From Caenispirillum salinarum AK4 (GTDB lineage: Bacteria > Pseudomonadota > Alphaproteobacteria > Rhodospirillales > Rhodospirillaceae): 64,000 nt of DNA. The DNA is taken from assembly GCF_000315795.1 (NCBI RefSeq), contig NZ_ANHY01000020.1, positions 62,001 to 126,000 on the forward strand, given 5' to 3'. The notes beneath the pieces were generated by a model. That model was not told the origin of the DNA. It saw only the letters and a program-made list of their open reading frames with translations, and ran no database searches. Below are positions 1-7,630 of this stretch, piece by piece; within the stretch, counting starts at the first letter, position 1, and the number at the start of each line of letters is the position of its first letter. Both the position numbers and the translations under genes were made by a program.

Positions 1-660
1 CAGGCCCTGGTCGATCTCCGGGCCGTGGCGGTGGGTGCCGACGCCGTAGGGGTGGATGCCTTCGGTCACCTCGGCGTACAGGGTGCCCTCCTTGGGTCCG
101 CGGCCCGCGCCCGTGACACCGGACTTGGCGTCGGCGATGATGCCCTCGGCCTCGATCAGCCCGGCCTTCAACAGCGGCATGAGCGCCAGCTGGATGCCGG
201 TCGGGTAGCAGCCGGGGTTGGCGACGATGCGCGCCGCCCGCACCTGCTCGCGATACATCTCGGTCAGGCCGTAGGCGACGGAGGCCTGCAGGTCCGGCGC
301 CTTGTGGGGCGCGCCGTAGACCTGTTCGTACAGGGCGGTGTCCTTCAGGCGGAAGTCGGCCGACAGGTCGCAGACCTTGATGCGCTCGGGCAGGCCGGCG
401 ATGACCTCCTGCGTGGTGCCGTGCGGCAGGGCGCAGAAGACGAAGTCCACGACGTCCCAGTTGACCTCGTCGATGGCGGTCAGCGTCGGCAGGTCCAGGC
501 CGCCCAGGTGCGGGAAGACGTCGGCGAACTCCTTCCCTGCGCGGCGGTCGGCGGTCAGCGCCGTGATGCGCACATGGGGATGCAGTGCCAGCAGGCGCAC
601 CAGTTCGGCGCCGGTGTAGCCGGAGGCACCGAGGATCGCGACTCTCGTCTTCTCGCTCAT
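1..660 (-). CDS. argC: N-acetyl-gamma-glutamyl-phosphate reductase, partial (3' end outside window)
   Basis: NADPH-dependent reductase of arginine biosynthesis that turns N-acetyl-glutamyl-5-phosphate into the semialdehyde in the cytoplasm. Reading from the ATG at 660, the N-terminus MSEKTRVAILGASGYTGAEL is a classic Rossmann nucleotide-binding start, and ANPGCYPTG carries the catalytic cysteine of the family. About 220 of the usual ~350 residues are present; the C-terminal part lies beyond position 1. It lies downstream of rpsI on the same strand but a terminator (714-749) separates them, so it is probably transcribed on its own. Identity is secure. Confidence 0.95.
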   Translation of the reverse strand, partial: MSEKTRVAILGASGYTGAELVRLLALHPHVRITALTADRRAGKEFADVFPHLGGLDLPTLTAIDEVNWDVVDFVFCALPHGTTQEVIAGLPERIKVCDLSADFRLKDTALYEQVYGAPHKAPDLQASVAYGLTEMYREQVRAARIVANPGCYPTGIQLALMPLLKAGLIEAEGIIADAKSGVTGAGRGPKEGTLYAEVTEGIHPYGVGTHRHGPEIDQGL

Positions 661-713
661 CTGTCTTGACGTCCTGTGTCCTGAGAAATGCGGGGCGCGG
701 CCCCAATACACAC

Positions 714-749
714 GAAAAGGGCGCCCTCCCGCAAGAGGACGCCCTTTCG
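714..749 (-). terminator. Intrinsic terminator after rpsI
   Basis: On the minus strand a 14-bp GC-rich stem with one G-U wobble (arms starting GAAAGGGCG and ending CGCCCTTTTC) ends in a short T run, 24 bases past the rpsI stop and before argC. It should end the rplM-rpsI transcript. Confidence 0.75.
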
Positions 750-772
750 AACGCAGCGTTTGATCCGCGGGA

Positions 773-1255
773 TCAGCGCTTGGAGAACTGGAAGCTGCGG
801 CGGGCCTTGGCCTTGCCGTACTTCTTACGCTCAACCGCACGCGGGTCGCGGGTCAGGAAGCCGGCGGCCTTGAGCGCCGGACGCATGTTCGGATCGAACG
901 CCGTCAGCGCGCGGGCCAGGCCATGGCGCAGCGCGCCGGCCTGACCGGACAGGCCACCGCCGGACACGGTGCAGACCACATCGAACTGGTTCTCGATGTT
1001 GGCGACCTTGAACGGCTGGTTGATCATCATGCGCAGCACGGGACGCGGGAAGTAGTTCTCGAACTCGCGGCCGTTGACGGTGATCTTGCCGGAACCGGCC
1101 TTCACCCACACGCGGGCGACGGCGTCCTTACGACGACCGGTGCCGTAGGACCGGCCCAGTTCGTCCTTCTTCACCTCGTACTTCGGGCCCTCGACGGTCT
1201 CGCCGCCGGTGGTCGCGCCCTTCAGGTCCTCGAGGGTCAGCTTTTCCTCGGCCAT
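773..1255 (-). CDS. rpsI: 30S ribosomal protein S9
   Basis: Small-subunit ribosomal protein whose C-terminal tail reaches the P-site tRNA. The 160-residue product has the family core [14 protein letters not shown], the central [19 protein letters not shown] segment and the basic tail ending in FQFSKR. The N-terminal extension of about 35 residues before the core is usual in alphaproteobacteria. It follows rplM with only three bases between stop and start, the universal rplM-rpsI operon arrangement. Confidence 0.98.
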   Translation of the reverse strand: MAEEKLTLEDLKGATTGGETVEGPKYEVKKDELGRSYGTGRRKDAVARVWVKAGSGKITVNGREFENYFPRPVLRMMINQPFKVANIENQFDVVCTVSGGGLSGQAGALRHGLARALTAFDPNMRPALKAAGFLTRDPRAVERKKYGKAKARRSFQFSKR

Positions 1256-1258
1256 GGA

Positions 1259-1723
1259 TTAGGCGCTCCTCTTGTTCTTCGGGTTGCGGGCGGCGAAGTC
1301 CAACACTTCCGGCTGCTGAGCCTCGTGCGGGTGTTCGGCGCCGGCGTAGACACGCAGCTTCTTCAGCTGGGCGCGGCCCAGCGGACCACGGGGCATCATG
1401 CGCTCCACGGCCTTCTGGATGACGCGCTCCGGGTAGCGGCCGCCCAGGATCTGCTCCATGGTGCGTTCCTTGATGCCGCCGGGGAAGCCGGTGTGCCAGA
1501 AGAACTTCTTGTCGGAGAGCTTCTTGCCGGTCAGCTTCACCTTCTCGGCGTTGATGACGACAACGTGGTCACCGACATCGATGTGCGGCGTGTACTGCGG
1601 CTTGGTCTTGCCGCGAAGAATGTTCGCCACGGTCGAGGCGAGGCGGCCCAGAACGACGTCCTCGGCGTCGATCAGGACCCACTTCTTCTCCACCTCGTTG
1701 GGCTTGGCGGAATAGGTTTTCAT
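1259..1723 (-). CDS. rplM: 50S ribosomal protein L13
   Basis: Early-assembly large-subunit protein, 154 residues from the ATG at 1723 ([20 protein letters not shown]), which matches the family start; the frame is open further upstream but that extension has no family resemblance. Recognisable blocks are VLGRLAS near the N-terminus, HTGFPGG in the middle and [20 protein letters not shown] near the C-terminus. It heads the rplM-rpsI operon and has its own promoter about 120 bp upstream. Confidence 0.98.
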   Translation of the reverse strand: MKTYSAKPNEVEKKWVLIDAEDVVLGRLASTVANILRGKTKPQYTPHIDVGDHVVVINAEKVKLTGKKLSDKKFFWHTGFPGGIKERTMEQILGGRYPERVIQKAVERMMPRGPLGRAQLKKLRVYAGAEHPHEAQQPEVLDFAARNPKNKRSA

Positions 1724-1836
1724 GGCACCATCTCGATTGCGGTTCTCGTCGGCTGCGGCGGGCCCGGGCGGGCTTGCCTTCGCCTCGGAAAACGACAGGG
1801 GCCACGGCTGCCGCGACCCCGGTGAACTTGAGAGCC

Positions 1837-1866
1837 GGAATATGCCACGTTTCAGCCGGATGTCAA
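1837..1866 (-). promoter_or_regulatory. Predicted sigma-70 promoter of rplM-rpsI
   Basis: On the minus strand TTGACA (1861-1866) is followed after 18 bases by TATTCC (1837-1842). This leaves a leader of roughly 105 bases before rplM, long enough for the L13 autoregulation known in enterobacteria, though no specific leader structure was recognised here. Confidence 0.6.
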
Positions 1867-2189
1867 CGTTGGTAAAATCAATAAAATCAGACACTTAGAG
1901 GAACGGTATAATTTTACCTCCGCCGAGAGCCGCGGTATGCGGGCGTTCCAGCGGCCTTCGTCCGCCGACTATCCCGACAGGATAAGCCAGCCGCCACCCG
2001 CTCCGTTCCGTCTGGACCTATCCTCCTCGCAGCGGCCGTACATCGCCGGGAACGGCGCCTTCGCCCGACGAAGTAGAAGTCTTACGCGTCCTTATGGTTT
2101 CTTTATGCAGGAGCGGAAGAAGCCTTATGGACCGCTTATGGAATGTCCCAGCATCCTCGTCAGGCTTATCGTCTTAGACCGAGGTACCG
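1867..2189. other. Gene-free spacer with iterated CTTATGG-like words
   Basis: No convincing coding frame. Between about 2080 and 2175 the + strand contains several CTTATGG/CTTTATG/CTTATCG words just upstream of the sigma factor gene. They may belong to its promoter region; no clear -35/-10 pair was assigned. Confidence 0.3.
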
Positions 2190-2738
2190 ATGGACACCCC
2201 TTCAGATTGCATTGAAGATCATCTTCCAGCGATGCGACGTTTGGCGCTGCATCTGACGCGCGACCGTGTCGCTGCGGACGACCTGGTTCAGGACACTGTC
2301 CTGCGCGCCCTGGAAAAGGTTCATCGCTACGAGTCCGGGACGAACATGCAGGCCTGGCTCGCCACCCTGATGCGCAACATCTTCCTCAGCCAGCGACGTC
2401 GTGACGGTCTTGCGGTGCGCCACGCGCGGCAGGTCGCCATGCAGGAGCGGCGCAGCGAGGCCCCGGCCCGCCAGGACGCCCACATCTACATCGGCCAGAT
2501 GTGGAGCGCGATGCACCGCATGAAGGACCACGAACGCAACCTGCTGTCGGCCATCGCGCTGGAGGGGATGGAACTGGAGCAGTTGTCGCAGCGCCACGGA
2601 CTGCCGACCGGCACCATCAAGTCGCGCGCCGCCCGCGCCCGGGCGAAGCTCCGTCTGGCACTTGGCGAACAGGCGGCTACGGCCGGGCGCGCGAAACGGC
2701 CTCAGGCGGCGTCGGGGGTGCCGGGCGGGATCGAATAG
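2190..2738 (+). CDS. ECF-family RNA polymerase sigma factor
   Basis: Alternative sigma factor of 182 residues. Region 2 is visible at about residues 10-75 (DRVAADDLVQDTVLRALEKV, then WLATLMRN, the core-binding and -10 recognition part), and region 4 at about 115-160 (LEQLSQRHGLPTGTIKSRAARARAKL, a -35 recognising HTH). It resembles the alphaproteobacterial EcfG-like group in its region 2 wording, but no NepR/PhyR partner lies nearby, so general-stress function is only a possibility. The 3' end overlaps the convergent thioesterase gene by 37 bp. Confidence 0.85.
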   Translation: MDTPSDCIEDHLPAMRRLALHLTRDRVAADDLVQDTVLRALEKVHRYESGTNMQAWLATLMRNIFLSQRRRDGLAVRHARQVAMQERRSEAPARQDAHIYIGQMWSAMHRMKDHERNLLSAIALEGMELEQLSQRHGLPTGTIKSRAARARAKLRLALGEQAATAGRAKRPQAASGVPGGIE

Positions 2739-3136
2739 GTGCCGGTGACGTGGGCGACCATCTGCGGGTCGCCTTCGGAATAGAGGTCCACCTCAACCAC
2801 CGCCAGGCGCTTGCCCGCCTTGATGACGCGGCCCTCGGCGATCATGTCCTTCGGCCCCGGCTTGCGCAGGAAGTTGATGTTCAGGTTGGTGGTCACCGCC
2901 AGATCCACCGGCCCCACCAAGCTGAGCACCACCACATACATGGCCAGGTCCGCCAGCGCCATCATGGCCGGCCCCGCCACAGTGCCGCCCGGGCGGATGA
3001 GGTCGGGCTTGAAGCGCATGCGCACGCGGCAGGTGCCGGCCGTCACCTCCTCCACCTGCATGCCCAGCACCTCCACCAGAGGAAGCTCGGCGTCGAGTAT
3101 GGCCTGGATTTCGGGAATGGTGATCTTGCTCGCCAT
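2702..3136 (-). CDS. PaaI-type hotdog-fold thioesterase
   Basis: Acyl-CoA thioesterase-like protein of 144 residues from the ATG at 3136 (MASKITIPEIQAIL). The hotdog signature appears as RPGGTVAGPAMMALADLAMY, the helix-forming segment that carries the family's catalytic residues, followed by the strands TTNLNINFLRKP and GDPQMVAHVTGTYSIP. It is divergent from the crotonase-family gene at 3289, and a 16-bp putative operator (3199-3214) lies between them, suggesting joint control of acyl-CoA metabolism. The substrate cannot be told from sequence. Confidence 0.85.
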   Translation of the reverse strand: MASKITIPEIQAILDAELPLVEVLGMQVEEVTAGTCRVRMRFKPDLIRPGGTVAGPAMMALADLAMYVVVLSLVGPVDLAVTTNLNINFLRKPGPKDMIAEGRVIKAGKRLAVVEVDLYSEGDPQMVAHVTGTYSIPPGTPDAA

Positions 3137-3198
3137 GGTGCGGACGGATGCCTCCTGGTTGGGTCGACGACCTTGTTTTCGCACCACAATGATCGGGC

Positions 3199-3214
3199 TT
3201 TACGCTTACGTCAA
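3199..3214. promoter_or_regulatory. Putative LiuR/MerR-type operator (copy 1)
   Basis: TTTACGCTTACGTCAA, an imperfect palindrome between the divergent thioesterase and crotonase genes. It matches a second site at 35369-35384 in front of an acyl-CoA synthetase. The form resembles the TTTACG...ACGTCAA operators described for LiuR-type MerR regulators of branched-chain and fatty acid use; assignment is by recollection of that consensus. Confidence 0.45.
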
Positions 3215-3288
3215 CGGCAAGGGCCTTGCCGCCGGGGCGCAGGATCGCCACCATGGGCGAAAGCCCAACCCTCTGACGGAGGACGTTC

Positions 3289-4116
3289 ATGAGCCCCGAT
3301 AGCCCTGCCACCGCCACGCCCGCCGCCGACGCCGCCGCCGAAACCGACATCCTGCTGCGCGCCGATGCCGACGGCGTCGCCACGCTGACGCTCAACCGCC
3401 CCAAGGCGCGCAATGCGCTGTCGGTCGGGCTGATGGCGGCCCTGCAGGCCGAACTGGACGCCATCGCCAAGGACCAGTCGGTGAAGGTTGTGGTGATCGA
3501 GGCCGCCGGCCCCGCCTTCTGCGCCGGGCACGACCTGCGCGAGGTGCGGGCCAATCCGGGCCGCGAGGCCTATGAAGCGCTGTTCGAGCAGTGCTCCAAC
3601 CTGATGATGTCGGTGGTCAACCTGCCCAAGCCGGTGATCGCCAAGGTTCACGCCATGGCCACCGCCGCCGGCTGCCAGCTCGTCGCCAGCTGCGATCTCG
3701 CCTATGCGGCCGAGGAGGCCAAGTTCGCCACGCCGGGCGTCAACATCGGCCTGTTCTGCTCCACCCCCATGGTGGCGCTGTCCCGCGCGGTCGGCCGCAA
3801 GAAGGCCATGGAAATGCTGCTGTCCGGCCGCCCCATCACCGCGCACGAGGCCGAGGCCGCCGGGCTTGTCAACGCCGTCGTGCCCGCCGCCGAGCTGGAC
3901 GCAACGGTGGCCAACATGGCCGCGACCATCGCCGGCAAGTCGCCGCTGACGCTGGCGATCGGCAAGGAGGCCTTCTACAGGCAGGTGGAAATGCCGCTGG
4001 CCGACGCCTACGCCTACGCCAGCGAGGTCATGACCCGCAACATGATGGCGCGCGATGCCGAGGAAGGCATCGACGCCTTCCTGCAAAAGCGCACCCCGAC
4101 CTGGGAAGGCCGCTGA
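3289..4116 (+). CDS. Enoyl-CoA hydratase/isomerase (crotonase) family protein, ECHDC3-like
   Basis: Crotonase-fold protein of 275 residues. The CoA-binding oxyanion-hole segment FCAGHDLREVR and the second half of the pocket (ATAAGCQLVASCDLAYA) are clear. The wording FCSTPMVALSRAVGRKKAMEMLLSG is typical of the ECHDC3 subgroup rather than true FadB/PaaF hydratases: at the place where hydratases carry their first catalytic glutamate (PE-x-x-x-G) the protein reads PGVNIG. The exact reaction is therefore uncertain. It is divergent from a thioesterase with a shared putative operator. Confidence 0.85.
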   Translation: MSPDSPATATPAADAAAETDILLRADADGVATLTLNRPKARNALSVGLMAALQAELDAIAKDQSVKVVVIEAAGPAFCAGHDLREVRANPGREAYEALFEQCSNLMMSVVNLPKPVIAKVHAMATAAGCQLVASCDLAYAAEEAKFATPGVNIGLFCSTPMVALSRAVGRKKAMEMLLSGRPITAHEAEAAGLVNAVVPAAELDATVANMAATIAGKSPLTLAIGKEAFYRQVEMPLADAYAYASEVMTRNMMARDAEEGIDAFLQKRTPTWEGR

Positions 4117-4148
4117 GGGTGCTGCGCTGATGCGCGCGACGGGGTGAT

Positions 4149-4171
4149 GCGGGGCCGGATTCCGGCCCCGC
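4149..4171. terminator. Bidirectional hairpin between convergent genes
   Basis: A GC-rich stem (GCGGGGCCGGA/TCCGGCCCCGC) fills the 55-bp gap between the crotonase stop and the stop of the CMD-family gene. It has no real T run, so termination is plausible rather than certain. Confidence 0.45.
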
Positions 4172-4576
4172 CTACTCCGCCGCCGCCTCGCGCCCGGCCT
4201 CCCGGTCGAGGTCCTCGAACAGGCGCTTGGCCGCGAGGATGGCATTGAGCGTCACGGGGAAGCCGGCGTAGGGGGCGACCTGCATGACCACTTCCACCAG
4301 TTCGTCACGGGTGACGCCGGTGCGCAGGGCCGCGCGCATGTGGATGACCAGTTCCGCCTCCACGTTGCCCATGGCCGTCAGCGCCGAGACGATGGCGAGT
4401 TGCCGGTCGCGGGCCGACAGGCCGGGGCGGCTGTGGATGTCGCCGTAGGGAAATTCGACCACCATGCGCGCGAAGTCCGGCGCGATGGCGCGCACCTCGT
4501 CCAGAACCCCTTCGCCCACCATGCCGTGGACCTCGCTCAGGCGGCCGAGGCCGCGCGCGTACCGGTCGTTACTCAT
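4172..4576 (-). CDS. Carboxymuconolactone decarboxylase (AhpD-like) family protein
   Basis: Small all-helical protein of 134 residues from the ATG at 4576 (MSNDRYARGLGRL); a longer start at 4627 is possible but adds a non-conserved tail. The family core reads LSARDRQLAIVSALTAMGN followed by HMRAALRTGVTRDELVEVVMQVAPYAG, as in gamma-carboxymuconolactone decarboxylase. No CxxC pair of the AhpD reductases is present. Neighbouring aromatic-degradation genes are absent, so the substrate is open. Confidence 0.85.
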   Translation of the reverse strand: MSNDRYARGLGRLSEVHGMVGEGVLDEVRAIAPDFARMVVEFPYGDIHSRPGLSARDRQLAIVSALTAMGNVEAELVIHMRAALRTGVTRDELVEVVMQVAPYAGFPVTLNAILAAKRLFEDLDREAGREAAAE

Positions 4577-4661
4577 ATCCGCAGGACTACCTTTTACCCG
4601 AATGGCCTTGCCACCATAACGGGACACGCGCCTGAAAATCCAGTACCATTGGATGCGGCGG

Positions 4662-6374
4662 TCACTCCGCCGGCGAAGGCTCGGCCGCGCGGGAGGCCTC
4701 GACCACCGCCGGGGGTGCCGGCTCAGGCTCCGCGATGGCGCGGCAGATGCGCTTGCTGAAGTAGTAGACGCGGCGCAGCTGCTCCACCACCTCGGTCTCG
4801 CGGGCGTAGGCGTTGACGCGATTGGGCTCCGACGCCAGCAGGCGGGTCGCGCCGTAGTCCAGCGCCTTGCGGACCATGGCCTGGATTTCCGGCTTCATGG
4901 CGACAACGCGGCGGGCAGCCTCGCGGTCGTCCTCGGCCACGGCCTTGAGCGTCAGATCCAGGGCTTCCAGCACGCGGGCGTGCAGGTCGCCGACGCGGCG
5001 TGCGGTGTGCTCGCTGACGGTGACCTTCTCCTCCAGCCGCCGCCGGCCGATGGAGACGATGTCGGTTTCCACCAGGTCGCCGATGCTCTCCAGCCCGCGC
5101 GCGACCTCCATCAGGCGCATGTAAACGGCGGTCTGCTTCGGCGTCAGCGTGCCGGCGCCGAGGCGGCGCAGGTAATCAATGGTGGCCTCGTAGAGGGCAT
5201 CCACCGAGTCGTCCATGCGCGCCAGGCGGTCCAGCGCGGTTTTTGATCCATGCAGGGCCGCCGGCAGGGCCTCGGCCACCATGCGACGGGCTCGCCACCC
5301 GATGCGCCCCAGTTCGCGCCGGACGGCCTCCATGGCGGCGGGCGGGGTGGAGAGCAGCGCCGGGTCCAGGTAGCGGGGCGTGACCGCCTCTTCCTCGGGG
5401 CTCTTGGGCCGTTCTGGGATCAGTCGCGTGATGACGGCCGTCAGCAGCGGTGCAAACCAGATCAGCACCACCGTCGCTCCCACGTTCACCAGCGTGTGCG
5501 CGTTGGCGATCTGTCGGGCGACGTCGCCGGGCGTCAGGCTCTGCATCAGGTCGGCGACCGGGCCGATCAGCCACACCCAGCCGAACACGCTGATGACGTT
5601 GAACAGGACATGCGCCAGCGATGCGCGCACCGCCTCGCGCGGGCGGCCGATGGCGGCCAGCAGCGCGGTGACGCAGGTGCCGATGTTCGCGCCCAGGATG
5701 ATGGGGATGCCCGCCTCGATGGACATGATCCCCTGCCCCGCCATGACGATGACGATGCCCGTCGTCGCGCCCGAGGACTGGACCAGCGCCGTAAACAGCG
5801 CCCCGGCCAGGATGCCGAGCACCGGGTTCTTCATGCTGGCGATGGCGTCCAGGAACGGCGGCCAGTCGCGCAGGGGCTCCATGGCGTTGCCCATGAGCAT
5901 CATGCCCAGGAACACCAGCCCCAGCCCCAGCAGCACCCCTCCCCACTGGCCGAACACCTTGCCGCGCTGCAGGCTGGCGCCGACGAAGCCGATGGCGATC
6001 AGCGGCAGGGCGGCATCCGTGATGCGAAAGGCGATGACCTGGGCGAAGACGGTGGAGCCGATGTTGGCCCCCATGATGACGCCGATGGCCTGGGTCAACG
6101 TCATCACGCCGGCAGAAATGAAGCCCACCACCAGCACGGTCGTCACCGACGAGGACTGGATGACCGCCGTCGTCACGGCACCGGTGATCACGCCCAGCAG
6201 CCGGTTTCGCGTCATGGCGGCCAGGATTCCGCGCATGTTGTCGCCCGCCGCCGCCTTCAGGGCGCCGGTCAGCTGCTCCAGGCCGAACAGGAACAGCGCC
6301 AGCCCGCCGAACAGGCCGGTGATGATGGCGAACAGGGGCAGGTCTCCCCCCGCGGTGACGGTCGCTGCGTCCAT
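4662..6374 (-). CDS. Na+/phosphate cotransporter family protein with C-terminal PhoU-like domain
   Basis: Inner-membrane protein of 570 residues starting at the ATG at 6374, which has a GGGGA ribosome-binding site. Two inverted half repeats carry the family QSS motifs (VIQSSSVTTVLVVG and LVQSSGATTGIVIV) within about eight membrane segments over residues 15-340. The last ~200 residues are helical and PhoU-like. Proteins of this NptA/YjbB type move phosphate with sodium, often outward. A well-formed promoter lies at 6438-6466. A longer frame to 6458 exists but precedes the promoter-derived transcript. Confidence 0.9.
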   Translation of the reverse strand: MDAATVTAGGDLPLFAIITGLFGGLALFLFGLEQLTGALKAAAGDNMRGILAAMTRNRLLGVITGAVTTAVIQSSSVTTVLVVGFISAGVMTLTQAIGVIMGANIGSTVFAQVIAFRITDAALPLIAIGFVGASLQRGKVFGQWGGVLLGLGLVFLGMMLMGNAMEPLRDWPPFLDAIASMKNPVLGILAGALFTALVQSSGATTGIVIVMAGQGIMSIEAGIPIILGANIGTCVTALLAAIGRPREAVRASLAHVLFNVISVFGWVWLIGPVADLMQSLTPGDVARQIANAHTLVNVGATVVLIWFAPLLTAVITRLIPERPKSPEEEAVTPRYLDPALLSTPPAAMEAVRRELGRIGWRARRMVAEALPAALHGSKTALDRLARMDDSVDALYEATIDYLRRLGAGTLTPKQTAVYMRLMEVARGLESIGDLVETDIVSIGRRRLEEKVTVSEHTARRVGDLHARVLEALDLTLKAVAEDDREAARRVVAMKPEIQAMVRKALDYGATRLLASEPNRVNAYARETEVVEQLRRVYYFSKRICRAIAEPEPAPPAVVEASRAAEPSPAE

Positions 6375-6437
6375 GATCGTGTCCCCGGCGCATCCCGCCG
6401 CGCGGCGGCATAGCCGCACTGTGTGCGCCTTTCCAGC

Positions 6438-6466
6438 GAGAATACACCCACCGGCCATTTATGACA
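6438..6466 (-). promoter_or_regulatory. Predicted sigma-70 promoter of the Na/phosphate transporter
   Basis: On the minus strand TTGTCA (6461-6466), a 17-base spacer and TATTCT (6438-6443). Predicted transcript start near 6431, giving a leader of about 57 bases. Confidence 0.65.
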
Positions 6467-6479
6467 ATACGATGACAGG

Positions 6480-6648
6480 AGACGGACCCCGGGCCGATCG
6501 CATACGGGCACGGGCTCGATGGGATCGCCGGGTTGAAAAATCGGTCCGCCGCCCCAAGTGAAACCTGTGACGAGAAGACTTCCCCTTCTTCGATCAGATC
6601 CCGTCCTTGAGCGGCGAACGGCCCCCCTTGCCGTTCGCCGCATTTTTT
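6480..6648 (+). ncRNA. Candidate small RNA ending at a strong terminator
   Basis: A perfect 11-bp hairpin (GCGGCGAACGG, 6611-6621, with CCGTTCGCCGC, 6631-6641) followed by ATTTTTTG is oriented on the + strand, yet both flanking genes lie on the minus strand. The ~130 bases before it can form a closing stem CGGACC/GGTCCG with an inner CCGGG pairing. This suggests a small RNA of about 160 bases. No Rfam family was recognised and no promoter was assigned with confidence. Confidence 0.3.
6611..6648 (+). terminator. Intrinsic terminator without an assigned upstream gene
   Basis: Eleven-bp perfect stem, nine-base loop and a run of six T, on the + strand. See the candidate small RNA. Confidence 0.8.
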
Positions 6649-6677
6649 GTGCGCATGGCTTCCGTGCCGGAACGACG

Positions 6678-6706
6678 AAAGCCCGGCCAATCCCGGCCGG
6701 GCTTTT
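6678..6706. terminator. Terminator downstream of the HTH gene
   Basis: AAAGCCCGGCC (6678-6688) pairs perfectly with GGCCGGGCTTT (6695-6705). T runs on both sides make it usable in both directions; on the minus strand it follows the HTH gene ending at 6735. Confidence 0.6.
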
Positions 6707-6734
6707 CCGTCAGGTCATGCGCGCGAAAGCGCGT

Positions 6735-6947
6735 CTATCTGTGAGCGTCGTGCTCGAGGGATGGCGGGGCCGGAATATTGGCGTGGGCGTCGGCGAAGGC
6801 CTCCAGGTCGCGCACGGCAATGCGCCAGTCGCGGCCCACCTTGATGGCGCGCAGCTTGCCGCTGCGAATCCAGTCGCCCACCGTGCGCGGCGTCACCTTC
6901 ATTCGGTCAGCCACCTCGTGGACGGTCAGCATGGGAGCCCGAAACAT
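6735..6947 (-). CDS. MerR/excisionase-type helix-turn-helix DNA-binding protein
   Basis: A 70-residue protein. The start at 6947 (MFRAPMLTVHEVADRM) is chosen because GGAGAGGA sits five bases before it. LTVHEVADRMKVTPRTVGDW and the following GKLRAIKVGRDWRIAVRDLEAFA form the winged helix typical of Xis/MerR-like HTH_17 domains. There is no integrase nearby, so a chromosomal regulator is more likely than a phage excisionase. Confidence 0.8.
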   Translation of the reverse strand: MFRAPMLTVHEVADRMKVTPRTVGDWIRSGKLRAIKVGRDWRIAVRDLEAFADAHANIPAPPSLEHDAHR

Positions 6948-7144
6948 GCGTCCTCTCCGAACATGAGGGGGATGGCGTAACGCCAGCCGGCACCGACCGG
7001 TGGCGCACTCACCCTTCCAAAAACGCATATAACCACACAAACGCGTCATTCAACAGGTCTCATAAGATCGTCCGGCTGCCGGGCGGCGACGCAAGGCCGG
7101 CGGCAGGCGTACCCTGTAGGGACGACGCGACTCGGGAGACCAGC

Positions 7145-7621
7145 ATGACCGCGAACGATGCCGCCCTTTCCGACGATGCCGCCGCGCTGAACGCCGCGTC
7201 CACGGACGAGCGCGTCAAGGCCCTGCTGACGGGGTGCCGGCGCATTGCCGTGGTCGGCGCCTCGCCCAAGGCCCACCGGCCGAGCAACGGGGTTCTGCGC
7301 TTCCTGGTACGGCACGGCTACGACGTCGTCGCGGTGAACCCCGGCCATGCGGGAGGTACCGTCGCCGACGTGCCGTGCCATGCGAAACTCGCCGATGTGC
7401 CGGGCCCGGTGCACATGGTGGACATCTTCCGCCGCTCAGACCGCGCCGGGGCGGTGATCGACGAGGCGATCACGCTGAAGGAGGAAAAGGGCATCGTCGG
7501 CATCTGGACCCAATTGGGCGTCGTGGACGACGCGGCCGCCGCCCGCGCCGCCGCCGCCGGACTGGTGGTGGTGCAGAATCGTTGCCCGGCCATCGAACTG
7601 CCCCGCCTCGGCCTGGGCTGA
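7145..7621 (+). CDS. CoA-binding domain protein (YccU-like)
   Basis: Rossmann-type CoA_binding_2 protein of 158 residues. After ~30 variable residues, RIAVVGASPKAHRPSNGVLRFLVRHGYDVVAVNP is the nucleotide-binding beta-alpha-beta, followed by VDIFRRSDRAGAVIDEAI and the C-terminal NRCPAIELPRL. The family is widespread and binds CoA in succinyl-CoA-synthetase-like fashion, but its role is unknown. Convergent with the MFS gene, nine bases apart. Confidence 0.85.
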   Translation: MTANDAALSDDAAALNAASTDERVKALLTGCRRIAVVGASPKAHRPSNGVLRFLVRHGYDVVAVNPGHAGGTVADVPCHAKLADVPGPVHMVDIFRRSDRAGAVIDEAITLKEEKGIVGIWTQLGVVDDAAAARAAAAGLVVVQNRCPAIELPRLGLG

Positions 7622-7630
7622 GGCCCTTCC

